Below are positions 42,055 to 50,534 of a DNA stretch of 64,000 bases, piece after piece. The stretch spans positions 715,515 through 779,514 of the forward strand of contig NZ_BAABIA010000003.1 in assembly GCF_039542385.1 (NCBI RefSeq), written 5' to 3'. Position 1 is the first letter of the stretch. Every line of letters starts with the position of its first letter. This stretch comes from Prosthecobacter algae. Lineage in GTDB: Bacteria > Verrucomicrobiota > Verrucomicrobiia > Verrucomicrobiales > Verrucomicrobiaceae. Made by a program: the position numbers and the translations under genes. The notes beneath the pieces were generated by a model. It was not told the origin of the DNA. It ran no database searches and worked only from the letters and a program-made list of their open reading frames with translations.

Positions 42055-42199
42055 AAAGGGCGGGGAAGCGGGGCGTGGAGAAGCCAAGGTCAGGTCCTAT
42101 GAGACGGTCGCAAAGGGTGGTAGAGTGAGGTGGCAAAAGTACCACGAAAAGAAAGCTGAGGAGGCCAAACAAGCCCCTCCAGAAGCCCCTGAGGATTGA
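41987..42199 (+). CDS. Small basic protein
   Basis: A 70-aa Lys/Arg/Gly-rich protein (AKAGKKGGEAGRGEAKV.. KGGRVRWQKYHEKK) that could bind DNA non-specifically. ATG 41987 is used; the open frame extends further up. Its TGA stop is part of a TTGACA box. Confidence 0.45.
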   Translation: MARQKPNSSSSKQLTETRAKAGKKGGEAGRGEAKVRSYETVAKGGRVRWQKYHEKKAEEAKQAPPEAPED

Positions 42200-42214
42200 C
42201 ATGGCGGACGGCAT

Positions 42215-42547
42215 GTGAGCGCTGTCCCTTCGATCAATTCAAATCTCGTTATCTCTGGCCTCCTGAGGGCTGCTCGTGACACGGATGATCCACGCAAGTG
42301 GCTAAGCGACAGGCACAAGGAGGCATTGGATGCTGTGATGGCTGGCGATGAGTTTGTCACCAGTTCCTCAACTGAAGGTGGCGGCAGCAGCGCAGAGCGC
42401 GGCATGCCTGCCAGTATGCTCCTACAGCTTTATGAGGCCGCTCTACAGATCTTTGATGCCGAGGAGTCCGCTACTCAGGCGGGAGTTTCCGCGCCAGGCA
42501 CGGTGCGTTGGGCCGACTTTAGCAACTTTCCCTGCACCCTCGGATGA
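42215..42547 (+). CDS. Putative head-tail joining-type protein
   Basis: The 110-aa protein lies between terminase and portal, where lambda has gpW. No clear motif; it has a polar, disordered middle (SSSTEGGGSSAE) and a helical end. Function is proposed from position only. Its GTG start is 13 bases after a TTGACA box; the stop overlaps the portal ATG (ATGA). Confidence 0.5.
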   Translation: MSAVPSINSNLVISGLLRAARDTDDPRKWLSDRHKEALDAVMAGDEFVTSSSTEGGGSSAERGMPASMLLQLYEAALQIFDAEESATQAGVSAPGTVRWADFSNFPCTLG

Positions 42548-44145
42548 GCACATACTCCCCCATGATTCTGGGGCCTGATGGCAGGCCCGCGAAGTTTGAC
42601 CAGGCCCAGGAACTCACTGTGGAGGCTGCGTATGGCTCGTTTCAAGGAGCGCAGCACTCTAGGGACCGGGGTTATGTCTATGTGCCGACGCTGGACACTC
42701 TCCAGGAGGTGGATAGCTGGTCGCACCTTGAGTTGCTCAAAAAATCCCGCTTCGTGTACAATAGTGGAGGCGGTCTGATTCACCGGGGGGTCGACGGTGT
42801 GGCCCGAATGGTCTGCGGCATGGGTTTATTTCCGTATCCTCAAGCCAAAAAGAAGGACTGGAACAAACGGTTGCGTGCTCTTTGGGCCAGAAAGTGTGAG
42901 TCGAAAAACACCTTCGACCTCTCTCAGAAATTCACCTGCGGCGCGGCCCAGCAAGGCATTATTCGCAACAAGATTAAAGACGGGGATCTTGCACCCGTTC
43001 TGGCTCGAAATGAAGACGGGCGTCTGCGCTGCATGTTTTACGAGGCGCACCAGATCGGCCAGGGGTCGACACGTGTCGACCCCTCCCAGCGATGGCACCA
43101 TGGCGTAAGATTGGGCAAGCACAATGCACCTGTGGCCTACCGGATCCTGGGGAAAGACAGCAAGGGGCAACAAACAACTGTTGATGTGCCGAGCGACAAC
43201 GTTCTGTTTTGCGCAACCTATGAGCGCTTTGGCCAGGTGCGTGGCCTAACCAGGTTTTACCCGATCTTGAACAAGGTGCTGGATCGTGGAGAGATCATGG
43301 CGGCCTTGACGAAAGGCATCAAGATGCGGGCGCAGATCGGCTATGCTATCGAGCAGGAACTCCCCAACCAGGTGGCGAACCCGGCAGGTGGTCGAGGCGT
43401 GCTGGCACCACGTCCGACAACCACGGTGGAGGTTAACGGGAAGCGTCTCACCTTGGAGCAGTTCTTCGGCGGCGGCGAATCCATGGAGCTACAGCCGGGG
43501 CAAACCTTCAAGACGGTCGAAAGTGACCATCCGAATGAAAACGTCCGTGAACACTTGGACAACATCGTTCGTGACGTGGCCTGGGCGCTGAAATACAGCC
43601 CGGAACTCCTGTGGAATATCACGCAACTTGGCGGCGCGAACACGCGCTTTATCATGGCTGATGCTCAGTCGCAGATCGAAACGGAGCAACAGGAACTGGT
43701 CGATCAGTTCCTCGGCCCTTGGTACATCGCCTGGGTGCGAGACATGATCGAGGCTGGAGAGATCGAAGATGTCGAAGGTTGGGAACTACATACCTGGCTC
43801 CTACCCAAAAGACTGACTGTGGACTTCGGTCGAGATGGCAAGCTTCACATCGAGCAATGGAAGCGAGGCATGATCACCATGAAATCGCTCTATGGATTCG
43901 TGGGAGATGAGTGGCAGCTCGAGATCGATCAGTATCTCGACGAACGCCAATACATCAAGGAAGGCCTCCAAAGCCGCAATCTGACCTGGGCTGAGGCCTT
44001 CCCTGAAATCACAAGTCCTGACAGCGTGAAGGCTGCCCAGGAAGCCGCCGAAAAGGCGGATGCTACGGACTCCATGAAACAACAACTCGATGACATTCAT
44101 GAAGCGGTGTGCCGAGCTACCGAAAAACCTCCAACCAGACTATGA
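42544..44145 (+). CDS. Phage portal protein, lambda family
   Basis: The 533-aa protein has the pattern of lambda-type portals, e.g. GLIHRGVDGVARMVCGMG near residue 85, RNKIKDGDLAPVLA, and TFKTVESDHPNENVREHLDNIVRDVAWALKYSPELLWN, a conserved block. It forms the ring through which DNA enters the head. Residues about 174-180 (GSTRVDP) are encoded by a 24-bp palindrome and sit where relatives usually have a short loop. Both neighbours overlap it by four bases. Confidence 0.92.
   Translation: MSTYSPMILGPDGRPAKFDQAQELTVEAAYGSFQGAQHSRDRGYVYVPTLDTLQEVDSWSHLELLKKSRFVYNSGGGLIHRGVDGVARMVCGMGLFPYPQAKKKDWNKRLRALWARKCESKNTFDLSQKFTCGAAQQGIIRNKIKDGDLAPVLARNEDGRLRCMFYEAHQIGQGSTRVDPSQRWHHGVRLGKHNAPVAYRILGKDSKGQQTTVDVPSDNVLFCATYERFGQVRGLTRFYPILNKVLDRGEIMAALTKGIKMRAQIGYAIEQELPNQVANPAGGRGVLAPRPTTTVEVNGKRLTLEQFFGGGESMELQPGQTFKTVESDHPNENVREHLDNIVRDVAWALKYSPELLWNITQLGGANTRFIMADAQSQIETEQQELVDQFLGPWYIAWVRDMIEAGEIEDVEGWELHTWLLPKRLTVDFGRDGKLHIEQWKRGMITMKSLYGFVGDEWQLEIDQYLDERQYIKEGLQSRNLTWAEAFPEITSPDSVKAAQEAAEKADATDSMKQQLDDIHEAVCRATEKPPTRL
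43061..43084. repeat. 24-bp perfect palindrome with CACGTG centre, copy B
   Basis: Core GGGTCGACACGTGTCGACCC with an extra AG/CT pair on each side. It lies in the portal gene and is read in the same frame (GSTRVDP) as copy A, which shows the element is compatible with translation. Confidence 0.85.
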
Positions 44146-45041
44146 GCACCATCCAACTCCCTTTAATTTTCCAAGCCTTCTACTGTGAACCGATGGCGCT
44201 CGAACGAGGCCACTTTTACAGCCTGCATAACTTCCTTCTGTCTCGCATGGCTGGCGGAGAAGGGGATCTGATGCAGGCCGTTCCGCAGGAAAAGCCGGGC
44301 AAGTTCGGGCATCAGCGAGCTAGCATCGCTCGCCCAGCCTTGATGGCCTCGGGGGAAGTGGATGGCCGTTATTACTTCACGGCCCAAGGGCGAAAAGACG
44401 TGGCAGTCATTCCTTGGAATGGAGTGATGGCGAAGAATGCCGGATTCTTGCAGGAGGCGTGCATGGGCATGGTAAGCCATGATCGGCTTTCGCACGCGAC
44501 TCAACAGGCAATGGCCGCTCCAGAGATCACCAAGATCGTCTTCGACATCGGCTCACCAGGCGGGCAGGTGGTGGGGACTCCCGAGCTGGCGAACCTGATC
44601 CGCATGGCAGGAGAGTCCAAAGCAACTTACGCCTTCGTGGATTACATGATGGCGAGTGCTGCGGTGTATGCTGGGATCCAGGCCCAGGAAATCTACATGA
44701 CGCCAAGCGCCAGCATTGGGAGCATCGGCACGATCCTCGGCGTGCTTGATGATTCGGTGAGAATGGAGAAGGAGGGTCTGAAATTGGAACTGTTCACCGC
44801 TGGCAAGCACAAGGCAATAGGGAGGCCCGGTCAGCAGCTCACCGCCGATGATCGCAAGTACCTCCAGGAGACGGTGAACAACGCGAATCAGCAGTTTGTC
44901 TCCGCCGTGAAGACAGCACGACCAGGCGTGGCCAAAGAGGTGCTGACTGATGCCAAGATGTACACCGGGGAGCAGGCTGTTAAGCTTGGCCTGGTTGACG
45001 GACTCGTGTCCGGCTGGGAAGAGTTCATTGACCTGCTTTGA
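44142..45041 (+). CDS. S49-family serine peptidase, probable prohead protease
   Basis: The 299-aa protein resembles SppA/ClpP-fold S49 peptidases: the nucleophile Ser172 is in YMMASAAVYAG and the general base Lys224 in GKHKAIGRPG. DIGSPGGQVVGT precedes them. In lambda-like phages this protease (C) cleaves scaffold and head proteins. ATG 44142 overlaps the portal stop (ATGA). The C-terminal scaffold part found in lambda C/Nu3 is missing; the next gene may supply it. Confidence 0.9.
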   Translation: MSTIQLPLIFQAFYCEPMALERGHFYSLHNFLLSRMAGGEGDLMQAVPQEKPGKFGHQRASIARPALMASGEVDGRYYFTAQGRKDVAVIPWNGVMAKNAGFLQEACMGMVSHDRLSHATQQAMAAPEITKIVFDIGSPGGQVVGTPELANLIRMAGESKATYAFVDYMMASAAVYAGIQAQEIYMTPSASIGSIGTILGVLDDSVRMEKEGLKLELFTAGKHKAIGRPGQQLTADDRKYLQETVNNANQQFVSAVKTARPGVAKEVLTDAKMYTGEQAVKLGLVDGLVSGWEEFIDLL

Positions 45042-45072
45042 CACGCGGGACAGAGCGTCATCAAGACGCTCT

Positions 45073-45831
45073 ATGAAACATCACCTCTCTTCCTTCCGTC
45101 GCAGTCGCTGGACTTCGGTTTTCTGCATCGCCCTCCTGGCCTTCATTTTCAGTCCGGCTCTGATCATGGCCGCCCCGGTTCACTCAGGGCTTCCAATCGC
45201 AAGTGTCGGGGGCTGGAATCCAGTGCTCGCAGGAGCCGTGGGTCTCGGTGTGATCGGCCTGGGACTGCGCAAGCCTGCCGATGATGAAGGAGGCGAGGGT
45301 GGTGGTGGCGGCACCGAAGCACTGGACCCGCAAAAAGCGCTGGAGCAGATCGAAGACAAAACACTCACGCTGGGGCAGCGCCTGGGCATTGCCGCGAAGG
45401 CTTTGCGCGGCATTGATCCGACCAATCAGCTCGCCGCCGTTAAGCAGTCGCTGAAGGATACTCAGGACAAGCTGAGCGCGAAGGAAACCGAGCTGGGCGG
45501 GCTTCAGGCGAAGCTCGCAGCCGCGACCAAAGAACTGGAAGCCAGGCAGGCCGATGTTACCGCGCTGGAATCTTCCAATGCTTCCCTTGAAAAGGAAAAG
45601 GCGGCACTCGTGGCGAAAGAGCAGGATCTCGAAAAGCGGGCCGATGCCAAAGCTAAAGACAAGGTCGCTGGCCTCGGATTCGCAGGCAATAAACTGCCGG
45701 ATTCGGATGAAAGCCTGACTGCCGATGCGCCGCAGACCCGTGAACAACTGGAAGCCGCCATGGAGAAAGCTCCGAACCTCACGGAACGACGCAAGCTGCT
45801 GCAGGCCCACCGGAGGCTGTTGGAGAAATAA
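45073..45831 (+). CDS. Coiled-coil scaffold-like protein with an N-terminal signal-like hydrophobic segment
   Basis: The 252-aa protein begins with a basic stretch and a strongly hydrophobic segment ending in AAPV (residues about 14-35: VFCIALLAFIFSPALIMAAP), like a Sec signal peptide, then a second hydrophobic stretch (VLAGAVGLGVIGLGL). Next is a long coiled coil (residues about 105-200), typical of phage scaffolds. Position between protease and capsid supports scaffolding. An export signal on such a protein is unexpected. ATG 45073 is the only start that keeps the segment at the N-terminus. Confidence 0.65.
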   Translation: MKHHLSSFRRSRWTSVFCIALLAFIFSPALIMAAPVHSGLPIASVGGWNPVLAGAVGLGVIGLGLRKPADDEGGEGGGGGTEALDPQKALEQIEDKTLTLGQRLGIAAKALRGIDPTNQLAAVKQSLKDTQDKLSAKETELGGLQAKLAAATKELEARQADVTALESSNASLEKEKAALVAKEQDLEKRADAKAKDKVAGLGFAGNKLPDSDESLTADAPQTREQLEAAMEKAPNLTERRKLLQAHRRLLEK

Positions 45832-45878
45832 GGCTCCATTGACAACGAACCTTCAACGAACGCGAAGCTCACACATTT

Positions 45879-47048
45879 ATGTCGCACACTATTGAATCCA
45901 AGCTGCAACTCACCGAAGTCCTCGACGCCAGCATGCGTGCAGTCAAACGCAAGCTGCTCCCACTCCTGGCCTTCTCCACCGTTTACAGAAACGTTGCCCT
46001 GAAGGGGAATGATGAATTTGCGGTGCCCTTCTATCCTTTGGCTCCCGTGGGATCTAGCGTCACACGCACTCCCAATGGCAGCCGCAAAGCGCTGGCCTCT
46101 GCAACCACGACCGAATCCCGCTCGATCACGAGCTGGACCAACAAAATGCAGGCTATTTCCTTCACCGCGAAGGAGCGGGCTCGCCAGCCACAGTTCAATC
46201 CAGAGAAGCACGGTCAGATGAAAGGCGAGGCCCTCGCTTACGACATCCTGGGCGATATCTTCAGTGTTGTTCGCGCCTCGCGCTACAATTCGACCACCAT
46301 TGCGGGTGTCTCTTCGGGCAACTTTGACGAAAACGATGTGGGCGATCTGCGAACGATTGTCGCGAATGAGTTCTGGCCTGAATCAGGCCGCTCATTGATT
46401 CTGAATCCGTCCTATGGGACCAATCTGCTGAAACAGCCGCAGATCATCGACGCCTCCAAGCGCGGTGATGGTGGCCGCAGTTTCCGGGATGGTGTCATTG
46501 GTGAAGTGCTCAACTTTGATGTCTATGAATCGGCGGGCCTCCAGACGAACAATGGGGCGCCTTTTAACATCACCGGGGAGGCTGATGACGATACCTTTAC
46601 CGCTGCCGCTCACCCTCTGCTGAATGGTGACCGCGTGATCTTCCCCACTCTTACGGGCGGCACAGGTCTGACAGCGGCAACGGTTGAGTACTTTGTCCGT
46701 GACGTCACCACCAACACCTTCAAGGTCTCTGCCACCGTGGGCGGAGCGGCTCTGAACTTCACAGCCGATGTGACGGCTGGCACCGTTCGGAAGTATGAGG
46801 ACATCCAGGGCATTGCCGTGCTGCCGTCTGCCATCCTGATTGGCTTTGCGCCTGTGCCTCCGACCCCAGCGATTCGGAAAGAGCTGTTCGAGTACGAGGA
46901 GCTGGTCGATGAATCCGGCCTGGTGCTTCAGTACTATCACTTCGCGGATCCTGACACGGATGAAGAAGTGCAGACCATCGAATGCCACTACGGCTACGAT
47001 GTCGGTGACGAGGCCCAGCTCAAGATCATTCGTGGCCTGCTGGCCTAA
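45879..47048 (+). CDS. Major capsid protein
   Basis: The 389-aa protein follows protease and scaffold, as capsid genes do, and begins with a P22/HK97-like pattern (ESKLQLTEVLDASMRAVKRKLLPLLAFSTVY). Residues about 230-312 (EADDDTFTAAAHPLLNGDRVIFP.. GTVRK) look like an inserted beta-sandwich domain common in phage structural proteins. It should form the icosahedral shell. No signal peptide, unlike the neighbouring scaffold-like protein. Preceded by a TTGACA box, but 34 bases from the start. Confidence 0.8.
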   Translation: MSHTIESKLQLTEVLDASMRAVKRKLLPLLAFSTVYRNVALKGNDEFAVPFYPLAPVGSSVTRTPNGSRKALASATTTESRSITSWTNKMQAISFTAKERARQPQFNPEKHGQMKGEALAYDILGDIFSVVRASRYNSTTIAGVSSGNFDENDVGDLRTIVANEFWPESGRSLILNPSYGTNLLKQPQIIDASKRGDGGRSFRDGVIGEVLNFDVYESAGLQTNNGAPFNITGEADDDTFTAAAHPLLNGDRVIFPTLTGGTGLTAATVEYFVRDVTTNTFKVSATVGGAALNFTADVTAGTVRKYEDIQGIAVLPSAILIGFAPVPPTPAIRKELFEYEELVDESGLVLQYYHFADPDTDEEVQTIECHYGYDVGDEAQLKIIRGLLA

Positions 47049-47071
47049 CCCCTGTCAGTGCCTCACACGAT

Positions 47072-47656
47072 ATGAAAACTTGCGTTCTCATTGCCCTGTC
47101 CGTTGATCAACGGACAGGGGTTTGCCTTTCTGAGGTTATGCCTCTGGATGAAGGCATTAAATCCTTCAAAAAGTCTGTCGATCAGGGGCTTGCCCCGATG
47201 GAAGGCTTTCCCTATTTGGAGGTCTGGTCTCGGAGCGATGGCCGCGTGAAAAGCCAGCGCTTTGATCCATCCAAGGGCTTTTTGATCGAGCGGATCAAGG
47301 ATGATGAATTTAGCCTTGAAGAAAGTAGCGCGAAAGATGAAACCTTCGCGGTTCAAGTCGATGAAGGGCTTCTGATTCAGGTGGCAACCCAAGAGCAGGC
47401 CGAGAAGCTGGCAGCCGTCCTGGTTTACGCCAAGAAGGGACTCGGGACCGTGGATGAGCTGCGTAAGCGCATCGCGGATCTGGAGCAGTTGGTGGCTGCT
47501 CACGAGAAAAAGGATCAGGCTCCAGTAGCGACGCCTGAGATGGCCACCCCACCGACTGCCGACCTTCTGTCGACTGGCGAAGATGAGCCAAGTGGCCGCC
47601 CGGCTGAGCCTGCCAAGGCAGCGCCTAAGAGCGGGTTGGCTCCCAAGCCGAAGTGA
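47072..47656 (+). CDS. Hypothetical phage protein downstream of the capsid
   Basis: Not recognised. The 194-aa protein has a beta-rich front half, a heptad-like segment (VDELRKRIADLEQLVAAHEKK) and a Pro/Ala/Lys-rich disordered tail. It might be a head-associated or chaperone-like protein. It is followed by a strong hairpin. Confidence 0.6.
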   Translation: MKTCVLIALSVDQRTGVCLSEVMPLDEGIKSFKKSVDQGLAPMEGFPYLEVWSRSDGRVKSQRFDPSKGFLIERIKDDEFSLEESSAKDETFAVQVDEGLLIQVATQEQAEKLAAVLVYAKKGLGTVDELRKRIADLEQLVAAHEKKDQAPVATPEMATPPTADLLSTGEDEPSGRPAEPAKAAPKSGLAPKPK

Positions 47657-47688
47657 TTTCACGGGCCGTAGTTGTCCCGATGAATCAA

Positions 47689-47724
47689 GCCTCTGTCGCG
47701 TTATGGGTTGGGCGCGACAGAGGC
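47689..47724. terminator. Strong hairpin between convergent genes, candidate terminator
   Basis: A perfect 12-bp stem GCCTCTGTCGCG (47689-47700) / CGCGACAGAGGC (47713-47724) closes a 12-base loop. No T-run follows on either strand. It lies between the capsid operon and the minus-strand island gene, a place where transcripts must end from both sides. Confidence 0.6.
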
Positions 47725-47731
47725 CTCGAGA

Positions 47732-48013
47732 TCAATCTATCGGCAGCTTGGAATTTAACCAATTTACACTGGTCGAATCAAGGAGTTGTGCAGCGCCAGG
47801 CCCTTTGGCTACAAGAACCAGGATGACATCATTGACGTCCATGTGAGGAGTGAGTAGGTCTTTAATCTGCATAGCAGTAACCGAGGTATACACAAACCAG
47901 CAGGAGTCCAAAGGATGGATGTGATCTGGAAACAAGGAGCGAATAGCGTTAAGCAAGGGAGCGTAATTGCGCCCTGGTGCCTTCAAGGTGTAGTTAATGG
48001 AGTATACTTTCAT
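47732..48013 (-). CDS. Cas2/VapD-fold-like small protein (SinR-type), cargo gene
   Basis: The 93-aa protein reads MKVYSINYTLKAPGRNY..., then LLNAIRSLFPDHIHPLDSCWFV, TAMQIKDLLTPHMDVNDVILVLV and a polar end. This order matches the small ferredoxin-fold proteins often labelled SinR-like or Cas2-like: first strand, helix, a tryptophan-containing strand, a helix, and a DxNDxxLV strand. Relatives include Cas2 and VapD, metal-dependent or toxin-type RNases. No cas1 is near, so it is not a CRISPR adaptation gene. ATG 48013 is used; an upstream GTG/ATG in frame would add about 31 polar residues. Catalytic activity not shown. Confidence 0.65.
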   Translation of the reverse strand: MKVYSINYTLKAPGRNYAPLLNAIRSLFPDHIHPLDSCWFVYTSVTAMQIKDLLTPHMDVNDVILVLVAKGPGAAQLLDSTSVNWLNSKLPID

Positions 48014-48131
48014 GTGAGGAGTATTGGTTTGGTTTTTCGGCAGGTTGCTGCCTTTTTGCACTTTCCATTGCACCAGCACCCATTGAGGCGTAAAACGAGA
48101 TGTCACCCGACACCCACGTTCCTGGTTGAGT

Positions 48132-48338
48132 TCAACTGAACAACCCAGTGAACTCTATGGGCCCAGGATTTGTTCCACGAGAAGTAGGATTCTCATCAGC
48201 AGGTCCTGGGCCCTTCTGCTGTCCGGCTACTAACCAGTCATTAACAATGCCATGGTATTGCGTGTCTCCAACGGAATTTTGCCTACCCATGACATCAGTA
48301 ATTGTTTCACAGCGCAGCGCTAAGTGTTCCACATCCAT
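48132..48338 (-). CDS. Small hypothetical ORF upstream of the Cas2-like gene
   Basis: Not recognised; 68 aa with a Gly/Pro-rich second half (GQQKGPGPADENPTSRG). It lies 118 bp before the Cas2-like gene on the same strand and could be an antitoxin-type partner or a remnant. No clear ribosome-binding site. Confidence 0.4.
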   Translation of the reverse strand: MDVEHLALRCETITDVMGRQNSVGDTQYHGIVNDWLVAGQQKGPGPADENPTSRGTNPGPIEFTGLFS

Positions 48339-48404
48339 TAAATTTTTTGGGCGTTAAATTCGTGCGTCACATGTTTAATTCTGAGAAAGTTATCATCTTT
48401 GAGA

Positions 48405-48572
48405 CTATCCGTTGAGTGCCAACGCATTGTGAATAACTACATTTTCGAGAGCCTGTTCGTCCTCGAATCGCACACCGATAATATTGTGCGGCTTTGATCC
48501 TGAAAGCTGGTGGTAGGGGTAAGGTTCTCTACCTTTGCCAGAACGGCCTTGCCAAAAACATCTTATCCAGAG
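48405..48572 (-). pseudogene. Fragment of a gene (C-terminal 55 codons)
   Basis: The minus-strand frame reads ..GREPYPYHQLSGSKPHNI IGVRFEDEQALENV.. to a TAG stop at 48405. It has clear protein character but no usable start codon and a stop just upstream at 48573, so it is the 3' remnant of a longer gene cut at the island border. Parent family not recognised. Confidence 0.5.
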
Positions 48573-48596
48573 CTACTTTGACAAAAATCATGAGGC

Positions 48597-48851
48597 ATGA
48601 GCGCAAAGATTGCAGAGTCCCTCATATTCACGCCCCCTTATGGTCCAAAAAGGCAAATTCGCATCACACATCCCGAGGAAGAAGAGAGAGTAACATTGGA
48701 TATCCTTTGGGAAACGAACCGCGCACTGCCAGGCGATGCGGTGAGGTATGAACCCATGCAGCATCCACCGAGCAATGCCCGCCTCCAGGAGCTGCTGTTG
48801 GAGCTGCTCTGCGCCGTGCGGCGGAAACCCTACAGCTTCGACCTGACATGA
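48597..48851 (+). CDS. Small hypothetical head-module protein
   Basis: Not recognised; 84 aa. It resumes the plus-strand operon right after the island and overlaps the next gene by four bases (ATGA). It may be a head completion or connector component by position. Confidence 0.55.
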   Translation: MSAKIAESLIFTPPYGPKRQIRITHPEEEERVTLDILWETNRALPGDAVRYEPMQHPPSNARLQELLLELLCAVRRKPYSFDLT

Positions 48852-49189
48852 GTCCCCACCTTATCCGCAACAGGCAGATCACCGGGGAGATGACCCTGCG
48901 TGCGCAGCGCCCCTGCGAACTCCAATGGAAAGACGGTAACGTGGATCTGAAAGCCGATGGCCGGGAAGGTTTCGTGACCTACGGTCTCGACTCTGAGCAA
49001 GGCGGCTTTGTGGAGCAAAAGAAGTGCAAGTTTTACGTGCTCCGAGATCTCATCGTGAGGGCTCCGGAGATTGATACGATCTTTTCGCTCGGTGGTCGGG
49101 AGGATCGCTGGAAGCTCAAGGGCATCAACTCGGGGATCTCGCCGCATGACCTGCTGTGGATCTTCGACTGCATCGAGGAGCACTCATGA
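48848..49189 (+). CDS. Putative head-tail connector protein
   Basis: A 113-aa beta-rich protein (ITGEMTLRAQRPCELQWKDG.. FYVLRDLIVRAPEID). Position between capsid and tail genes and size fit head-tail connectors (gp16-like/stopper). It overlaps both neighbours by four bases. Function inferred from position. Confidence 0.5.
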   Translation: MSPHLIRNRQITGEMTLRAQRPCELQWKDGNVDLKADGREGFVTYGLDSEQGGFVEQKKCKFYVLRDLIVRAPEIDTIFSLGGREDRWKLKGINSGISPHDLLWIFDCIEEHS

Positions 49190-50007
49190 GAAAGCGGTCA
49201 GAGATCGACATCCGACCGCTGATCGAAAAGCTAAAGAGGGTCCCTGGTGCCCTGGGCAAGGAGATGACGACGCTCATCAATCAAGAGGCCAAGCTCTTCA
49301 TCAGCGGGGGGCGTGGCACACCTGGAGTCATTGAAATCACTCCGCCTGCCAATGCGGGCAACACGGGGATCAAGGCGAAGAAACAAGGGGAGTCCGCCGT
49401 GCAGCGGGACATCTACCGCGTGTATGCCACCCCCAGGCAGGCCTATGATGCCTTGAAGGAAGTGGACATCGACTCAGCGAAGATCTTCTGGGCCCTGTTT
49501 CGCGGCGGGGACTTCACGGGCGCGGGTGAGATCCTGCGGAATGTGGGCGGTCGCACCTTTATCGCCACGCGCAGCTTTGCTAAATTCGACGAGGGCGTGA
49601 TGCACAAACGGTTCCGCAACAAGCAGGGCCGCATTACCCGCCAACGGGTGATGATGGTTGTGACAGATGCGGCGGAGCTGAAGGCCTACGTCAAAAAGAT
49701 GCAGGGTCGGGTAGGCCTGTTGTCCAGCGGCTGGGTATCGGCAGCCTCCAAGCTAGGAGTGCGCCTGCCAGCCTGGATCACCAGGCACGGTTCCGGCAAC
49801 GGCGACATCGCCATCGAGATGTCAGGGACGGAGAAGATGGTGATCGTCATGAAGAACAGGGTGAAGTACGGCGCGGCGAATGACCTTCAGCGGCGGGTCG
49901 ATTACGTGATCCGTTACCGGAAGAAGGCGCTCAATCGGCGCCTTCCTTATGTCTTGCGGGCGGCCTTGAAGAAAGCGGGCTTCAGCACAAGCCGGGCAGC
50001 GGCCTGA
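49186..50007 (+). CDS. Putative tail-completion protein (gp10-like position)
   Basis: The 273-aa protein is basic and mixed alpha/beta (KLKRVPGALGKEMTTLINQEAKLFI). Larger than most gp10-like proteins (about 150 aa) but in the same place, between the connector and the terminator-like gene. ATG 49186 overlaps the previous stop (ATGA). No specific motif recognised. Confidence 0.5.
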   Translation: MRKRSEIDIRPLIEKLKRVPGALGKEMTTLINQEAKLFISGGRGTPGVIEITPPANAGNTGIKAKKQGESAVQRDIYRVYATPRQAYDALKEVDIDSAKIFWALFRGGDFTGAGEILRNVGGRTFIATRSFAKFDEGVMHKRFRNKQGRITRQRVMMVVTDAAELKAYVKKMQGRVGLLSSGWVSAASKLGVRLPAWITRHGSGNGDIAIEMSGTEKMVIVMKNRVKYGAANDLQRRVDYVIRYRKKALNRRLPYVLRAALKKAGFSTSRAAA

Positions 50008-50026
50008 TTGACATCAGGGGGCAGGC

Positions 50027-50488
50027 ATGGCCTACGAATGGACAAACCACTACGCGAAACTCTTCTGTGATTTCCTGATTGCCGCCGATGCGGAATCTGG
50101 CATCCCCAATGTCCAGGCCCTGCCCCGGACTCATCAGATGCAGACTGGTAAGCTCACGCGGCCGAACCTTCTCGTGACCTGTGAAGCAAAGGACAGCAAC
50201 CATCGCTCCATCTTCGCGGGCGACGTGCTGGTGACTTTGCGCATCGCGGTCAAAAAGGACGGTGACCAGCCGGAAGAAGCGGCAGTGCAGATGGAGGCCA
50301 TCCAACGATGGCTCTCGAATGATGAAAAATGGGCGGCTTTCATCGGCACCTTGCCCCTCGAAAGGAGAACGGGCTGGAGCATCACCCACAAGCGCATCGA
50401 GCTGAATCTCGAGAGTGACGAAGACGAGGAAAAACACACGCGTGACATCACGCAGCGCATTCAGATCCGCGCCATCGCCAAGCGCTGA
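50027..50488 (+). CDS. Putative tail terminator protein
   Basis: The 153-aa protein has the pattern of small tail-end/terminator proteins: a helix at the N-terminus (NHYAKLFCDFLIAADAESGI), beta strands in the middle (FAGDVLVTLRIAVKKD) and a C-terminal strand. It follows the tail-completion gene by 19 bp, with a TTGACA box 13 nt before its start. Function inferred from position. Confidence 0.5.
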   Translation: MAYEWTNHYAKLFCDFLIAADAESGIPNVQALPRTHQMQTGKLTRPNLLVTCEAKDSNHRSIFAGDVLVTLRIAVKKDGDQPEEAAVQMEAIQRWLSNDEKWAAFIGTLPLERRTGWSITHKRIELNLESDEDEEKHTRDITQRIQIRAIAKR

Positions 50489-50534
50489 TTTGACATCCCG
50501 AACTGAGCGAACTCGCAAAATGCGGATTATCCCA

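Larger units (their letters stand above)
47725..48596. other. AT-richer minus-strand island (moron) in the head module
   Basis: About 870 bp break the plus-strand head operon. The base composition is visibly more AT-rich than its neighbours and protein-like frames are on the minus strand: a Cas2-like gene, a 68-aa ORF and a 55-codon gene fragment. The plus-strand operon resumes at 48597. This is the classic arrangement of a moron, a gene cargo added to a phage. Confidence 0.65.

Noticed and set aside
42196..42201. TTGACA boxes as -35 promoter elements
   Set aside because: They lie only 12-16 nt before start codons, leaving no room for a -10 element and leader.
47732..48013. CRISPR adaptation module
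   Set aside because: Only a Cas2-like small protein is present; there is no cas1, no effector and no repeat-spacer array anywhere in the window.
48148..48357. 69-codon plus frame in the island
   Set aside because: Mirror of the minus-strand 68-aa ORF and less protein-like.
48494..48751. 85-codon plus frame at the right edge of the island
   Set aside because: Overlaps the better-supported gene at 48597-48851, which has stop-start overlap with the next head gene.
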